Part shown: positions 25,061 to 37,277 of the stretch, one piece after another
Position numbering within the stretch: position 1 is the first letter of the stretch
How the letters are laid out: each line of letters starts with the position of its first letter
Origin: Lonicera japonica
Taxonomy: Eukaryota; Streptophyta; Magnoliopsida; Dipsacales; Caprifoliaceae
Length of the DNA: 64,000 nt
Assembly (NCBI GenBank): GCA_021464415.1
Contig: CM038467.1
Span: 22,352,011-22,416,010 of the forward strand
Direction of reading: 5' to 3'
Notes under the pieces: generated by a model
Told to the model about the DNA's origin: nothing
Databases searched by the model: none
Seen by the model: only the letters and a program-made list of their open reading frames with translations
Translations under genes and position numbers: made by a program

Positions 25061-28000
25061 AAACTTATATTCAACATAAGGCAATCAAAATGTTTATTAT
25101 AAAAAGTGACACTGCATACTGTGGTTGAGCTTCCCACCAATTCAGACATCATTGAAAAAATAATAACCTTTTCATATCATAATTTTGTAAAATGAAATTA
25201 TGGAAAACTGAAAAGGCTTATTGAGCAAACGATACTGTCCAACAATCAGTAATGAACCTATTAGACAACACAAGGCAGGTTGTACAACCAACCGATCATG
25301 TAAACCAAAGCAATGTTGAAACGTAGTATCGAGACTTTGGCATGAAAACAACCATAAGACTGAATTATGCAACATCTAAAACACTGGTTATAATTGAAAT
25401 TTTTGATGCGCTTGTTTTAGCGGGTATGTACGCATCGAAATACATACATATACAACACCTTGCTAAAATCATCAATTTCAATTTTCTGGTAAGAAAATCA
25501 CAACCTCAAATATGGTGACTAAAATTATTGAAAACAATAAGATTTGTCCTAGTGGCCCAGCTGAACAATACCACTAACTACACCTCTTTTAACCTAACAA
25601 TTGTTCAACGTGGCCGTGCATGTTGAGATTATTGCAATCTTTTAAGCATATTAGCTTGGCAAAGAGACTTTCATCGTCAAGATAATAGTGAAATGGTGCG
25701 GATCCTTGGACAAGTTGCAATTTGACACTAGCATGTAATTTCTCGTGTTGTGCCATTGTGCGTACTTTTCTTGACAGCTTAATTTTCTTTTGTCAATTTG
25801 TATCCCAAGATCCAAATTGAAGAATGCACAGATTTGATATTAGATAAAAATTTCCATGGGACCGCACATTGCTCGTACTAATGCACAGAAGAGTAAAAAT
25901 AATCCTACATTGCCTGTTCAATAAAGTATCATTGAAATCCCACAAGTAACGAAAGATTAGAAATAATTTTACCTTGTGAAAGGAAAGGAAAGGAAATTGC
26001 TCGTAGTAATGCAGGTATAGGATCGAATCTTCCTTGTTGTTCTGTACGCGTAAACCGAATAATGATAAAAGGCTGATGATGATGAAGGAAAAATAAGGGT
26101 TTTATAGAAATATAAATAAGGTGAAAGTAGTAAATGAAATGAATATAATAGTCGTCAACTTTCTTCGATCTACACATTCCCTATAAATTCTCTTTCTCGC
26201 GCAAACACACGTATCTTCACTTCCCTGAAATATTCTCTTTCTCTCGATATTATTAGTAATCTTTTTCTCTCTCACTCAAAATCTTTTCTTCCACCGTCAA
26301 TTTTACTCCCCTCTCTTCCTCGTATGTACGGTGTTAATGGATGTTCCATTCCGAATAGGTTTTGTATTAGAATTTGTATTTTGTAATACTTATCCGAGTA
26401 TATATTTAAAAAAGGATTTTAATAATATTTTAAAATATCTCGGAAAATAGATAAGTATATACACAGTGGTAGTATTCCATATCGATTAGGTGGATTATCG
26501 ATCTACATTTATTTTGTATTTCGTTTTAATTTAGTATATATATATATATATATTTACTCATCCTTAAAAAAAACACGATAAGCTTAGTTTTTAAGAAGCT
26601 AACCCAATTTAAGAAACTCTTTTAAATTTTTAAAAAAAAGTTTGAAAAAGAAACACCTAATTAAGTCGTATTTAAAATATATATGATTTGCTAAAATCGA
26701 AGGTTGGAGATTAAATATATCAAATTTAAATAGTAATGATTTTCAATTAGAATTTATGTGGTGAATATCTTACGATCTATTGTGAATCTTATTGGGTTAT
26801 ATAAGATAAATAAAATAAATTTATTATTTGAGTTCAAAATTTACTATAAAATGTTAGTTTTTATTTTAACAAGTTTTGAAATATTTCCTTTTACATAATT
26901 CTCAAGTTATAACTTGTAAAAGATTTTATCTTAATTAATAAATCAAATAATTAAATATATTTTTAGGATTGCGCTAAATTTTTAGATAAACCAAATATAT
27001 GACAACTTATGTATAGTTATATAGAAAAATGGATAAAGTAATTATCCGAATCTGAAGAATCCAATAAGACAAGAATAATTGAACTTATTATCCGAAAGAA
27101 TATAGAGAGGATGTTGAAAAAATGATGAGGATTATGGATAATGTAGTATTCAATCCGAGAGCATGTTTAAAAAAGGATAAGGATTATGGATAATGTAGTA
27201 TTCAATCCGTATCACATCCGTTTATACCCTATGTGGTATGTGTATACGCTTGTTTGCAAAGTAACTAGTTCGTTAAATTTATTAATTTTATTTATTTTTA
27301 TTTGCACAGTTGTTATGATATTAACCTAAATATAGTCGTTTTGATTAGATAAAAAGTCGTACTAATATTTCAAAAACTTATTGCCTAATATGAGATACAT
27401 AATTCGGTAGAAATTAGTCGATACCAAAATATATTACTAAATGCGAAAACTCGATACTGTGTGGCCGAGTGAAGAAAAACTACTACAAATTTAATCTTTG
27501 AACAATTTATAACAAAATAACCAAAATGTATATGTAAATACTTCAATATTTTACTCATAAACAATCTTTAAACATAACATAATTACATATGTTTAGTACA
27601 CCATAAAGAACTTTTTAATTCTATCACAAATCAATATTTCCTTTGTCAAAAGCATAGTTACTGTTTTGAGAAGGTATATTGTATACTTCTAAAGTTGTAC
27701 GTTGATTTGGTAATAATGCTACTCATTAGTTATTGTAATTTTTTTTTAACACTAACACCTTTCTTAATTTTACTACAAAACAGTGTGATGTGTATTTTGC
27801 TTGGGTGGCTTTAAATACTTTTGGTGGTGTAAACATAATTTCACTAGATCATTCAAATAGTGTCACAATAATTGTATAATATTTTTTTACAAAAATTAGA
27901 GAATTGACGAGATTAACCTTGAATTTTGGGGTAAGTTACAACATTAAACCTTGATGTTTTAATATTAGGAATAATGTCTACCTCGAAGTACCTTAAGCTA

Positions 28001-28435
28001 TGCAATGTATACTTTCTGTCCACTCCTGTTTGAAACATGTTTACTGCATCTTATGTGGTATGCTAACTAGATCCAAAGTGGACAATAAACCAATTTTGAC
28101 TGTGTTTTAGCACTTATGATAATCAAAAGTTCCTAAATCAATAAAAAAAATTATGGTTCCAAACAACAACTCATTATATTAGGCTTCAAAATTACTATGA
28201 AATTCGTCATCTCTAGTTTCGGAAATAAAGAATATAAAGAGATTCACTAACTATAATTGGGTTGAGATGATAAATTTCAAAGCACATTTTGAACCCTAAT
28301 ACATTGAAGCTGACGTTTAGAACCCTAATTTTTTGTTGGTTTGAGGACTAATGGTTGTTGTAAGTATTAAAACACCACAAAATTTGTTGATTATAAGATA
28401 GTATTATTAATTATTAGATACAAAACGCATGCAAT
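25061..28435. other. intergenic spacer between the two purine permease copies, left part
   Basis: No gene was recognised. A third GGTAAAA donor-like site lies on the minus strand at about 25967-25976, followed by pyrimidine-rich leader-like DNA to about 26300; it could be an alternative upstream exon. A 35-bp direct repeat (GGATTATGGATAATGTAGTA and neighbours) occurs at about 27126 and 27179. A TA microsatellite is at 26536-26553. Confidence 0.4.
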
Positions 28436-29465
28436 CAGGGGAGCCACGTGAAGGCCAAGGGGGACATGGCCCCACTTGGACTTTTCGTAAATTTTTAAAG
28501 AGCATAGGGGTCGTTGCATGATAATGGAAAAATCAGAGGTCATTTGTGTAAGCGAAGTATTTTGTTAGGCGAGAGCGTTGTGTGCGAATAAGCTCATAAG
28601 TGCAGGGGCATGGGTTCGTAATTATAAGTTAGGTTAAATGAGCAAAAAGGAAAGCAGCAGTACCTCTGCCCCTCTTTCTTCTTCAAACGTAGCCTTCTTT
28701 CTTCTTCAAACGCAAACGTAGCAATCCCTCAAAATTAGCCATCCATTTTTTTTTTCAAGCATAGTGCAGCAAGTTGAAGGCCATAAGTCAAGCATTATTT
28801 CTTACCTCTTTCCATCTTCATTATTCATTTGTTTCGGTATCTTAGATTAAATTTTTTTTTATAATCTTATACATTTTTTTTAATTTTGAATATTAAGAAT
28901 TATGTGTTTTAATGTTGATTTTCTTCTTAGATTGTTAATATATTTGTTTGTTGGTTATTATTTATTATTGTTGATTTGCTTCTTAAATTGTTAAATTTTG
29001 ATATTAAATTTGACTATTAAGGTTAATTTGCTTATTAGAATATGCAAAAAAAAATTATTGTGTTCAGTGGCAGATGGAGGGGGGGATCGCGGAGGGGGGG
29101 CGGGTCCCCCCGAGATATTTTAAATCCCCATTAGTATTAGTATTAGTATTTTTTTTATATAAATATAGTTGTTGGCACTCTTTAAATAAAATTATGCATT
29201 TTTATTTTGTTATAAATTTTTTTATTTCAAAAAATTCTTTTAGAGTGTTAATTTTTTTTTATGGAGTGTCAATAATTATACCCATTATTATTTATATTAT
29301 AAGTATTCAATAAATTTAAGTGGTTGTGGTTCCTCTTAATAAATTTATAAAGTATCATATTTTTTATGTTGTGTTTTGCTCTTTCCTAGTACTCCAAATC
29401 CTGGATCCGCCACTGATTGTGTTATTAGTTTGGCCCCCCTGAACAAATTTCTGGATCGACCACTG
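28436..29465. mobile_element. outer hAT-type element with 8-bp TSD, containing a nested hAT
   Basis: The flanks CATGCAAT at 28428-28435 and 29466-29473 are an exact 8-bp duplication. The left end is CAGGGGAGCCACGTG and the right end, reverse-complemented, is CAGTGGTCGATCCAG. These are hAT-like CAGKGG termini. After removing the nested element at 29065-29415 and one TSD copy, the element is about 670 bp. It carries a leader-like segment (28660-28760) with a duplicated CTTTCTTCTTCAAACG. No transposase ORF is present. Confidence 0.8.
29065..29415. mobile_element. inner hAT-type MITE with 8-bp TSD
   Basis: The flanks ATTGTGTT at 29057-29064 and 29416-29423 match exactly. The ends are CAGTGGCAGATGGAG and, reverse-complemented, CAGTGGCGGATCCAG. 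It is 351 bp and sits wholly inside the hAT element at 28436-29465, so it inserted later. Confidence 0.88.
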
Positions 29466-29473
29466 CATGCAAT

Positions 29474-30718
29474 GCATGTGTATTATTAATTTCTAAATAC
29501 GAATACATCTAAGTTGAAATAAAATAGTTAATAAAAAAAATAACTCAATGGTTAATATCATTTCTATTAATAACAAAAAAAGTCCCAAGTTAAAATCCTA
29601 GTTTAATATACGCACAGGTAACAAGTTTAATCTTCAACTCAAACAATTGTAAGTGTTCTTGTAACCATTATGAAATCTAACAAGTCAAAAAATTGAATAC
29701 TCCTTTCCAAAATTAGCCGTCACTTCTCTTTGCCCGATATTTTTATTGCAACGCATATTAAGCACACATTTTACTATAATGAATTAAAGTATCTCACAAT
29801 AAATTTGCCTGTTATACATAGCTGGCCCTGGGGACAGAGTTGACAGGTCAATCGTCCAGTGCCCAAAAATTAAGAGGAGCATCAATATTTTATCTCTCTA
29901 TATACATTAAAAAAGGAAAAAAAATATAATGCAAATTTTCAAGAAAATAACTCAAGTTTTCAAAACTTTAATAGTGTATGGGGAAAAGACTTCTTTAGCT
30001 CTTCTATGATTCTTTCTTCCCAAATCCAATTCCAATCTTCTCATGCTATAAGAGAAAATTAGAGAGGCACAAATATTTTTTTTTCACTTATATCGATTTC
30101 AAAACAATAAGAGAGAATTAAATATTTAATCATAGTGTTTTTGCATGGTTCTTTACAATTATAATGTGTTTTTGGTAACTTGTGAACTCTTATCATTGAA
30201 ACAAAATTAATTTATTTTTTTAACATAAAAAATTAATATATTTATTTATGGAGGGCACATTTTAATATTCCGCCCAGGGCCTTAAAATATACAAGACCGA
30301 CTTTGCTGTAATATACACACTATTAATTGATTGACCACAGGCCATCACAAATAAAATTTACACAGAATTTGATACTAGCAAATGCACATGTGACACATTG
30401 CCGTATCATTCACACGTCCCCAATTGTAAGTTGTAAAACCAAAATTTAAAACGTCTCTAATTTTGGATAACCCAAAATACAAGTTCAAATTCCTTGCACC
30501 GTAATAAATCTAACGTTCGTAATGAAGTTTTCTTTTTCACTATTCATAATGTTAAAGTTTGTGCATCTTTTTTTGAAATACTGATAGTCAAACTTGACTC
30601 GCAATTTTGGAGTGAAAACTTACCCCTGTACGGCTGTACCACTCAAACAACATAAAGTCGATAAACATTAAATTTCACCTTAAAAAAAATATATTTAAAA
30701 GCATCTAACAAACCATTA
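29474..30718. other. spacer downstream of the purine permease pseudogene
   Basis: No gene is visible. The segment at about 29823-30310 has diverged ends (GCTGGCCCTGG and, on the other side, CAAGACCGACT) that may be an old hAT-like element, but I found no target duplication. Confidence 0.35.
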
Positions 30719-32313
30719 TCAGTTTAGTGATGATTGAACATGTGATTGAGGCAACTCCTTTTTCTTTATTTGTTGGAGCTCTCCATAGTAAGTAGGAGAT
30801 GAATCCCTAAAGAGAGTGAGAGAAATCCCCTTTTCAACGTAGAACCTTTCATGGAAGAGAAGAATAGCCAAGGACTCGGTCGCAGGCACCAATGTAGCAA
30901 TTATAATACCAGAGAGCAAAGAGGATGCACAAAATATGACTCCAATTGCTCCCAAGAAGAAGAATTGCCACAGTATTCCACTGAAAATTAGTGTGACACA
31001 ATATTTGCCCTCCCCAATCTCAAATTGCATTGCCTCTCTCGGAATTGCCTGCATTTGGATTTGTAGTCAAAAAAAGGAATCATAAGGGTAGATTCCACTT
31101 GATAAATCAAGAATTCATTTCGGCAGTTATTGACGTTGTGCCAACCATTTTTTCTTCCGAATTTGCCCTTGTGGGCTATCATTTAGCTAAAAAAATGCAT
31201 CTTATAACCTAAACAATGAGATTTGAACCTTTAACCTTACTCAAGGTTATAAACACTCTCAACCACGAAACTATTTATTAACTTTGTAAGCTTTTCTTTT
31301 TAAATTACTCATGTCCAAATTGCAGACGCAACGCGTGCACACAAAAAACTGGTTTTTTCTTAATGCTGAAGGTATGCTGTTGACCAAATACTGAATGAGT
31401 GTACTATTTATTTTTTGGAATAAAATAAATACAAAAATAATCACTTTACTATTGTAGACATTTTTTCAAAACTCAGGCAGAGGTCTTACCTGATTTTTGT
31501 GGGGAAGTACAAATTTAAGCATACTTACAAACATATATGTATATAGAGAGAGATAGAGAGACCTTGAAGTCATGGTTGACAAGCATCCCGATAGTGCAGA
31601 TCACTGTAGCAAAGAAGGCAATAACAACCTGCATCTCCATAACCAGAGAATAATCAATCCGCTGCTTCGCTCTCTTGTATGTCAACTCGATCATCAGCAG
31701 CACAAAACAGTACAATGCTGACGCACCAAGCGTCATAAAAAATCCTACATAGTACTACTTATTTGACTCATGATCCGGCCTGTCAGTACTAGAATGAAAT
31801 GCAAGTACCACAGCTCCAACAGACAGCAGAAACACCACATTGATAGTAGGTGCGGTAAACTTCTGCTTAACAAGAAGAAACGCAAATCCAGCAGTAAAGG
31901 CCAACTGTGTGGCTATTATAAGGGCCAAGGTGGAAACTGCAAGGGGAGAAACACCGTAAGCAGCTAAGTAATTGTCTATGCCTGTGAGAATCCCAAGAAC
32001 AGCGCAAGGGAAGAAGAGGGAGGGCTTGATGGTCTGATGGAAATGAGCTTGGTTTGTGAACCCCACTTATTTCAGCGGTAAATGTATGAGATCAAGAGGG
32101 GGAATATGATAAGTGGCCAACTAGCTGTTTGTAGCCAGCTGAGATCCAGATTCTTTTTCCGCCTTTGACAAAGCAAAGACATTGTAAAAGTGGACTGCCG
32201 CAGTTGCCTTGGGCTAACATTGTGCCATTCAGCACAAGAAGGGCTTTCTTCATGGTTTTGGTCATTTTGTACTCTACGTTTGTTACTTGGTTGGCAGTAA
32301 TGCGAGTCTCCAT
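30719..32313 (-). pseudogene. purine permease pseudogene (tandem duplicate)
   Basis: The same order of PUP segments as the gene at 22647-23817 is spread over three frames. 32092-32313 covers LGNCGSPLLQ-like and FVKGGKRIW. 31755-32066 covers LAAYGVSPLAVSTLALIIATQL and AFTAGFAFLLVKQKFT. 31515-31736 covers MIELTYKRAKQRIDYSLVME and LVNHDF. The exon-2 equivalent at 30719-31045 covers AIPREAMQFEIGEG and LWQFFFLGAIGVIFCASSLL. Lesions are frameshifts near 32040-32160, a CAG-to-TAG stop just after ESNK at about 31755, and a compensated pair of shifts near 30800-30820 (LTLFRDSSPTYYGEL against SCWGFISYFYGEL in the paralogue). Exon structure with its splice sites is kept, so it arose by DNA duplication and not retroposition. 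It is unlikely to make a working transporter. Confidence 0.9.
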
Positions 32314-33691
32314 CTAAGTAAAAGCAGAGTTTGTACTATCTGGAGTTCGTGATAGAGGGAAATAGTTGGGATATTTGAGACCATAAAAACTATGGGAACT
32401 GAATAAAATGGCTTTCGAATTCTAATACCATCAATCAATACATTACTAGAGTTAAAGTATAGTAACCAACAAGAAGGAAAACAAAATACAAATCACACAA
32501 GTCATATCTCAATTAAAACCATACTTATCCTATGCCCCCCACCAGGCCACCATCCTAAGTTGAATAACAGCTTCAAGCAAATGCCATATAGGAGTTTAAA
32601 ACCGAGCTTAATTATACTTATCAAAAATTTCTTTACAGAAATGATTCAGGGGAGGGGATTGCAGGATATATAGTTATTCAGATGGTATGGCTATTAGCAC
32701 TCCAAACAAGTAATCTAGCACTACAATACGTTGTTTAGGGACACTATAGCATTTGTTGGGACACTTTATATGCATTTATATGATGGATTTTGGAATGCTA
32801 GAGTATTTGATTGGAGTGCTAATAGACAAACCCTTATTCAAATTACTCTTATGTAATTGGATTTTGCGTACTTTTCTTTTTGATTGGGGTCTTCAGTGAG
32901 TTCAATCAATGAACTCAACTCTAATGTTGGTAGTAAATTTTTTTTACTTAATTAGTTGAGTTGAGACCTTTTAGTCAATAAGTTGTTGGAGGATGGAGAT
33001 CTCCATAATGTGTTATACTTCTTTTTACCCTTTCTGGTTTGGTAAAAACTTTCCAAGTGAGCTTTTGATTAACAATGATTAATCCCTATTGATCACGCAA
33101 AACAAACATGGGTCCAGCATTTTTTCATTGGTGGGAAGGCAACCCATTTTTAATGATATTATCTTCTTGTTTTTTTCACATCGTCAACAAGTGGGGTCAC
33201 CATAATATGGTTACAAAATAAGATTCTTTTACTATTATCCATGGCCAAAAAAGATAGAGAATTTTGTTAACTGGTATTATTGGGGTGCTTTAAGGCTAAG
33301 AGTTGCTAAAATTATTTTATACCATGGGCACTGGTTAAAGTTTCCCAACCAAGTATTGTTAACTTAGGCAATCTTAGACAACTAGAGAGTAGCAATGCTC
33401 CAGTATAGAAAAGGAACCACTTCATTTCAGCCGTATAGTTCCCTTACTCCTTAAAGTGTCATGAAAATCAAGTCGAGCCTAAAGGGACTTAGTGGAACAC
33501 CCACCCAAAGTTCTGGAGTTTTTTGCTCTGAAGTGTAGTTTTTATTTCTATCATTAGCTAATCATGACTTCTTGGACCACAATTGTGATGGAAAAAAACA
33601 ACAGTGATTTCTTCAAGTGACCCAAATGGAAGAGATTCACGACTTTGTCATGCATAGAAAAAGAACAAAAAAATATTATAGCCTTAAGGTA
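32314..33691. other. upstream DNA of the purine permease pseudogene
   Basis: No coding signal was found. The first part corresponds in position to the leader region of the intact paralogue. A short inverted-repeat element lies at about 32689-32828. The rest shows nothing I can name. Confidence 0.45.
32689..32828. mobile_element. short MITE with about 38-bp TIRs
   Basis: The left end (CTATTAGCACTCCAAACAAG, then TAATCTAGCAC) and the reverse complement of the right end (CTATTAGCACTCCAATCAAA, then TACTCTAGCAT) match at most positions. The element is about 140 bp and nearly all of it is stem. The superfamily is undetermined because no clear target duplication was seen. Confidence 0.65.
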
Positions 33692-33940
33692 TCTACTATT
33701 ATATAAAACCAGAAAGCAATTTGTTGGTTTGAAGTCGTGTCAGGTTTTTGAGTTTCCAATTTTGCCCCTTCAAGCTTCAAGTTCATAAAAATGTTAATAT
33801 ATAAGCATAAGCAATAGTATTCGAACGCGCAAGGGTATCAAGATACATTAACCGCTGGGCCATTTACTGCTTTTTAATTTATTTTTTTAAAATCACTTAT
33901 ATTTGCATTGCACATGCATCGAGTGTACGCAAATATCTAG
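33692..33940 (+). mobile_element. short Helitron-type element
   Basis: It begins A|TCTACTATTATATAAAA, a common plant Helitron 5' end. It ends with an imperfect hairpin (ATTTGCATTGCAC paired with GTGTACGCAAAT) followed by ATCTAG|T. The flanks are host A and T with no duplication. It is 249 bp with no ORF. It belongs to a different family from the one at 17538. Confidence 0.68.
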
Positions 33941-34016
33941 TATGTTAAGAGCATCTACTGGGAACATGTTAAAGATACATAAAATAGCATAAAGATGGCC
34001 TTGTATCAGAGCATAG

Positions 34017-35788
34017 TTGAATAGTATATGAGAAAATAAATAAAGAGAAAAGAAAGAATATGAGAATTGTATTGATAATTGTATGATTAGAAAAACTCCC
34101 AAGGACACAACCTAAACCCTAATACAGCAATAAAGGAAATAAATAACTAAAAAAAGACTCCATAAGTAAAATACCTTATTTTTGTATGGTATGTTTTGAC
34201 TAAGACAAAATAAACAATACCATAACTAATATAGATACCATAAATAAAATATACTCCCACAAATAATATAATATTGCTTTTCAACACTCCCCCTAAAGTT
34301 GGAACATGTTGAACAAACATTCCCAACTTGATACAAATTAAAGCCAGAAATAGTAGCACAATAAACCCATAAACTATAGCACAATAAACCCAGAAATTGT
34401 AGCACATTAAAGTTAGAAATGATAGCACAACAACTAAGTAGAGCATTATATCCACGTAGCCAATCACCATCGAAAGTCGTACATAACCAAAACCACAGCC
34501 ATATACAATGGCACCACACAAGTTGTAATTTTAAACACCAAACAACAAGCGCTTCATCATCATTCACACTTATACTAAGCTACTTCACGACTTCAACACA
34601 ATATACCGCGACTATAATATCAACACACCAATAAAAGGAATTTAATCATTCATCCACAATAAATGAGAACCTCCACAAAGGTTCTAAAACGAGGTGCAAA
34701 CACTAATAGCACAGGATTGTACTATCACTCAAAAACAAAAGAACTTCCACTAAGGTTCAAATAACACAATGTGAGAAACACCTATCAACAAAAGACGAAA
34801 CTCCCATTAACAAGGAGTGATGAAACAAATCCTTTAAACTAAGAGCGATGAAATCCTATCACCAACAAGATGATGAAGTACGTAAAGCAAGGGGTATAGA
34901 AGACAATTAAACAAAAGAGGATGTTATTAGGCCCCGGAATATGGAAAGCTACTAAACCAAGGAATATTCACCAACAATTGAGGGGAGGTATGAACCAAAA
35001 GTAGGGGAGGCATGAATCACTGCAACTTAACTTTGATAGCCAGGGTAGGACTTGAAATATACCAAAACAAAATTATCCAATTAAGGCCTTTTAACCCTTT
35101 GTAGCAGAATCAAAATGGACCACCAAACCAAGATTATTTTCTTTTTCGAATTAGAGTTTCTCTAAAACCGTAATAATGCATTCATATACAACATAAAAAA
35201 ATCAGTATAACACGATTCATTGTTCTTCGCACTGTTCATAGAACTGTTCATCGCATTAAAAAGCAGAGATGTGACTAATACAAAAAGAAGAATCTCGCCC
35301 GGCGAACAACAAGGTGGGTCTTCCACCAGCAGAAAAGGAGGATCGATTTAAGAAGCCTCTGATACCAAGTTAAATTGAATAGGAGAAAATAAATATAAAG
35401 AGAAAAAAGAGAATATATATATACATAAGAGTTGTATTGATAATTGCATTAATAATTGTTTTATTTCAAAGATTCTCAAAGTGGGTTTATATATGACACA
35501 ACCTAAACCCTAATATAACAATAAAGGAAACCTCCACTATTGCCTTGAGGTCAAGGATTCAACTCATGAGGTTGAGATGGGGGATTTTCCTTTATTTGTG
35601 GGATTAAGGGAGAGACTTACACCTCCCTTAAAATAAAAAAAGAAATAAATAACCAAGGAAAGACTCCATATGTAAAATGCCCTATCTATGGTATGTTTTG
35701 ACCAAGACAAAATAAACAATACCATAACTAATACACGTACCCTGAATAAAATATAATCTCACAAATAATATAATATTGTTTTCCAACA
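34017..35788 (-). mobile_element. non-coding LTR retrotransposon (LARD/TRIM-like)
   Basis: Two related LTRs, at about 34017-34286 and 35375-35788, share long blocks such as CACAACCTAAACCCTAATA, AAGACTCCATA, TGGTATGTTTTGAC and AAACAATACCATAACTAATA. On the minus strand a TTGGTATCAGAGG primer-binding site follows the right-hand LTR, and an AGGGGGAG polypurine tract precedes the left-hand LTR. The interior of about 1.1 kb has no gag or pol. The candidate TSD is CATAG/CATAT. The left LTR lacks about 50 bp, and the right LTR has a SINE-like insertion at 35531-35640. It sits in the presumed leader intron of the purine permease pseudogene. Confidence 0.8.
35531..35640 (+). mobile_element. SINE-like insertion inside an LTR
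   Basis: This segment interrupts the LTR at 35375-35788 and is absent from the sister LTR, where AATAAAGGAAATAAATAAC is continuous. It carries a box-B-like GGATTCAACTC near 35549 and ends in an A-rich tail (AAAATAAAAAAAG). Insertion, tail and promoter-like box suggest a tRNA-derived SINE. Confidence 0.55.
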
Positions 35789-37277
35789 CATATATCTCAA
35801 TGTAAAAGAGTAATTCGATTGAGGTGTTGCCCAGGATAAATTTAACCGAAACCATTTACGTATAATCCGTTTGATTACAAAGGGAAAGTTATAAACAGAT
35901 ACATTCAGAATCCAAATGTAAAAAGAGTAATCTGCGTCAGCTAAATGCATGTCTTGTAATTATTTTCATTGTGTATCAATGCTTAACACAATATCAAAAC
36001 CAAAGAAAAGTCTCACTTTCACTTTCACTAACAAAGTGACCTTTGAATAAGTCTTCTAGGAGCTATCAGTACTCATCAACGATCAGCGCATTTTATTGTA
36101 AAGTTAAAAGGTAGTTTAAAAAAAAATCACGATAAATAGTAATTTAGTAAGATGTACTCATGGAAAATTTATAGTTAACCATCGCAAAACGATTTAATTC
36201 CATATTAAACTGAAAAAGTAATCGAAAATTTTACTAAAAATCCCTAGCTTTATTTTTTCAACTTTCTATCGTAATTTTGAAGGAACGAACCAATAATATC
36301 AACCTAATCAATGGTCAATTACAACTTAACTTTCTAGCTTAGATTTGGTACATGGTTTAATTTGAGACAGGATGCAATTGGTTTTTGCAATCATTTTTTA
36401 ACTTTGCAATTGAAGTGAACATATTCAGCAAATCAATCATTTTCAGAATACTGAGAGTCAATTAGGTAAGTTGAGTATATATCATTCAAACCCAGTCAAC
36501 AAATTAAACCAATAATCATGTCGCATCATACACTTAATGCGAGGTATTGAAGAAGAATTGGGAAAATTTACCTTCGAAAGGAAGAAAATTGGGAGAGTCC
36601 AGATCAATACTTGATAACTTGCCTCAAAACCATCCAATCGAAATGGGAATTAACGCAGTGATAGGCTTGGATTTTCATGAAAGTAGAAAAGGGAATTGAA
36701 CCGAGAAAATGAAGTGGAAACAATGGGGAATAAGAATCACTCACAATCACATAAACCCTCATTGAGTTCCAGAAAAACCCTCCTCAATTGGAGGACACGT
36801 CAAAGGCTTCTCCTTAGACGGTGCCCTTCTTCCCGCCAATAGTAGTTGTACACTTAACAACCTTTTCATTCATTTCTAAAAAAAAAAAAAAAAAAAATTC
36901 TTTTCTTTTCACTGTGTCTAAATCACAAACGGGATAAGAAATTTCGAAAACAATCGAAAATATTATCGTATTATGCGGATAGATTTTTGTTTTTTATGGA
37001 GAAATTATTTTACCCCCACCTTATTTTTCTATGAAAAAGTAGAACAATGACATAACATTTTGGTCAATTATTACCCATTTTTTGAATTTTAAAATCATTT
37101 TTTTTTTATTTTATTTTCAAACGAAGCTTAGATTTCTCGTTCTAAATCCAAAATCAAATTGATTGTGGGTTGGAATAGTATCAATCCAACCCGCTTGGTT
37201 ATTTGGGTTAGTTTTTGTTATGCGGTTTTAATTGCTTTGTAGCCTAATAAATAAATAAGAGAAGTTATTGTTTGATT
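35789..37277. other. intergenic DNA with putative leader exon of the pseudogene
   Basis: A block at about 36480-36720 resembles the leader region of the intact purine permease (24440-25000), including a minus-strand AAG|GTAAAT donor at about 36567-36575. Otherwise this is AT-rich spacer, with a long A tract at 36880-36897. No coding gene. Confidence 0.4.

Noticed and set aside
26325..27240. Possible large MITE with GGATG-type ends
   Set aside because: The inverted ends match poorly and no target duplication was found.
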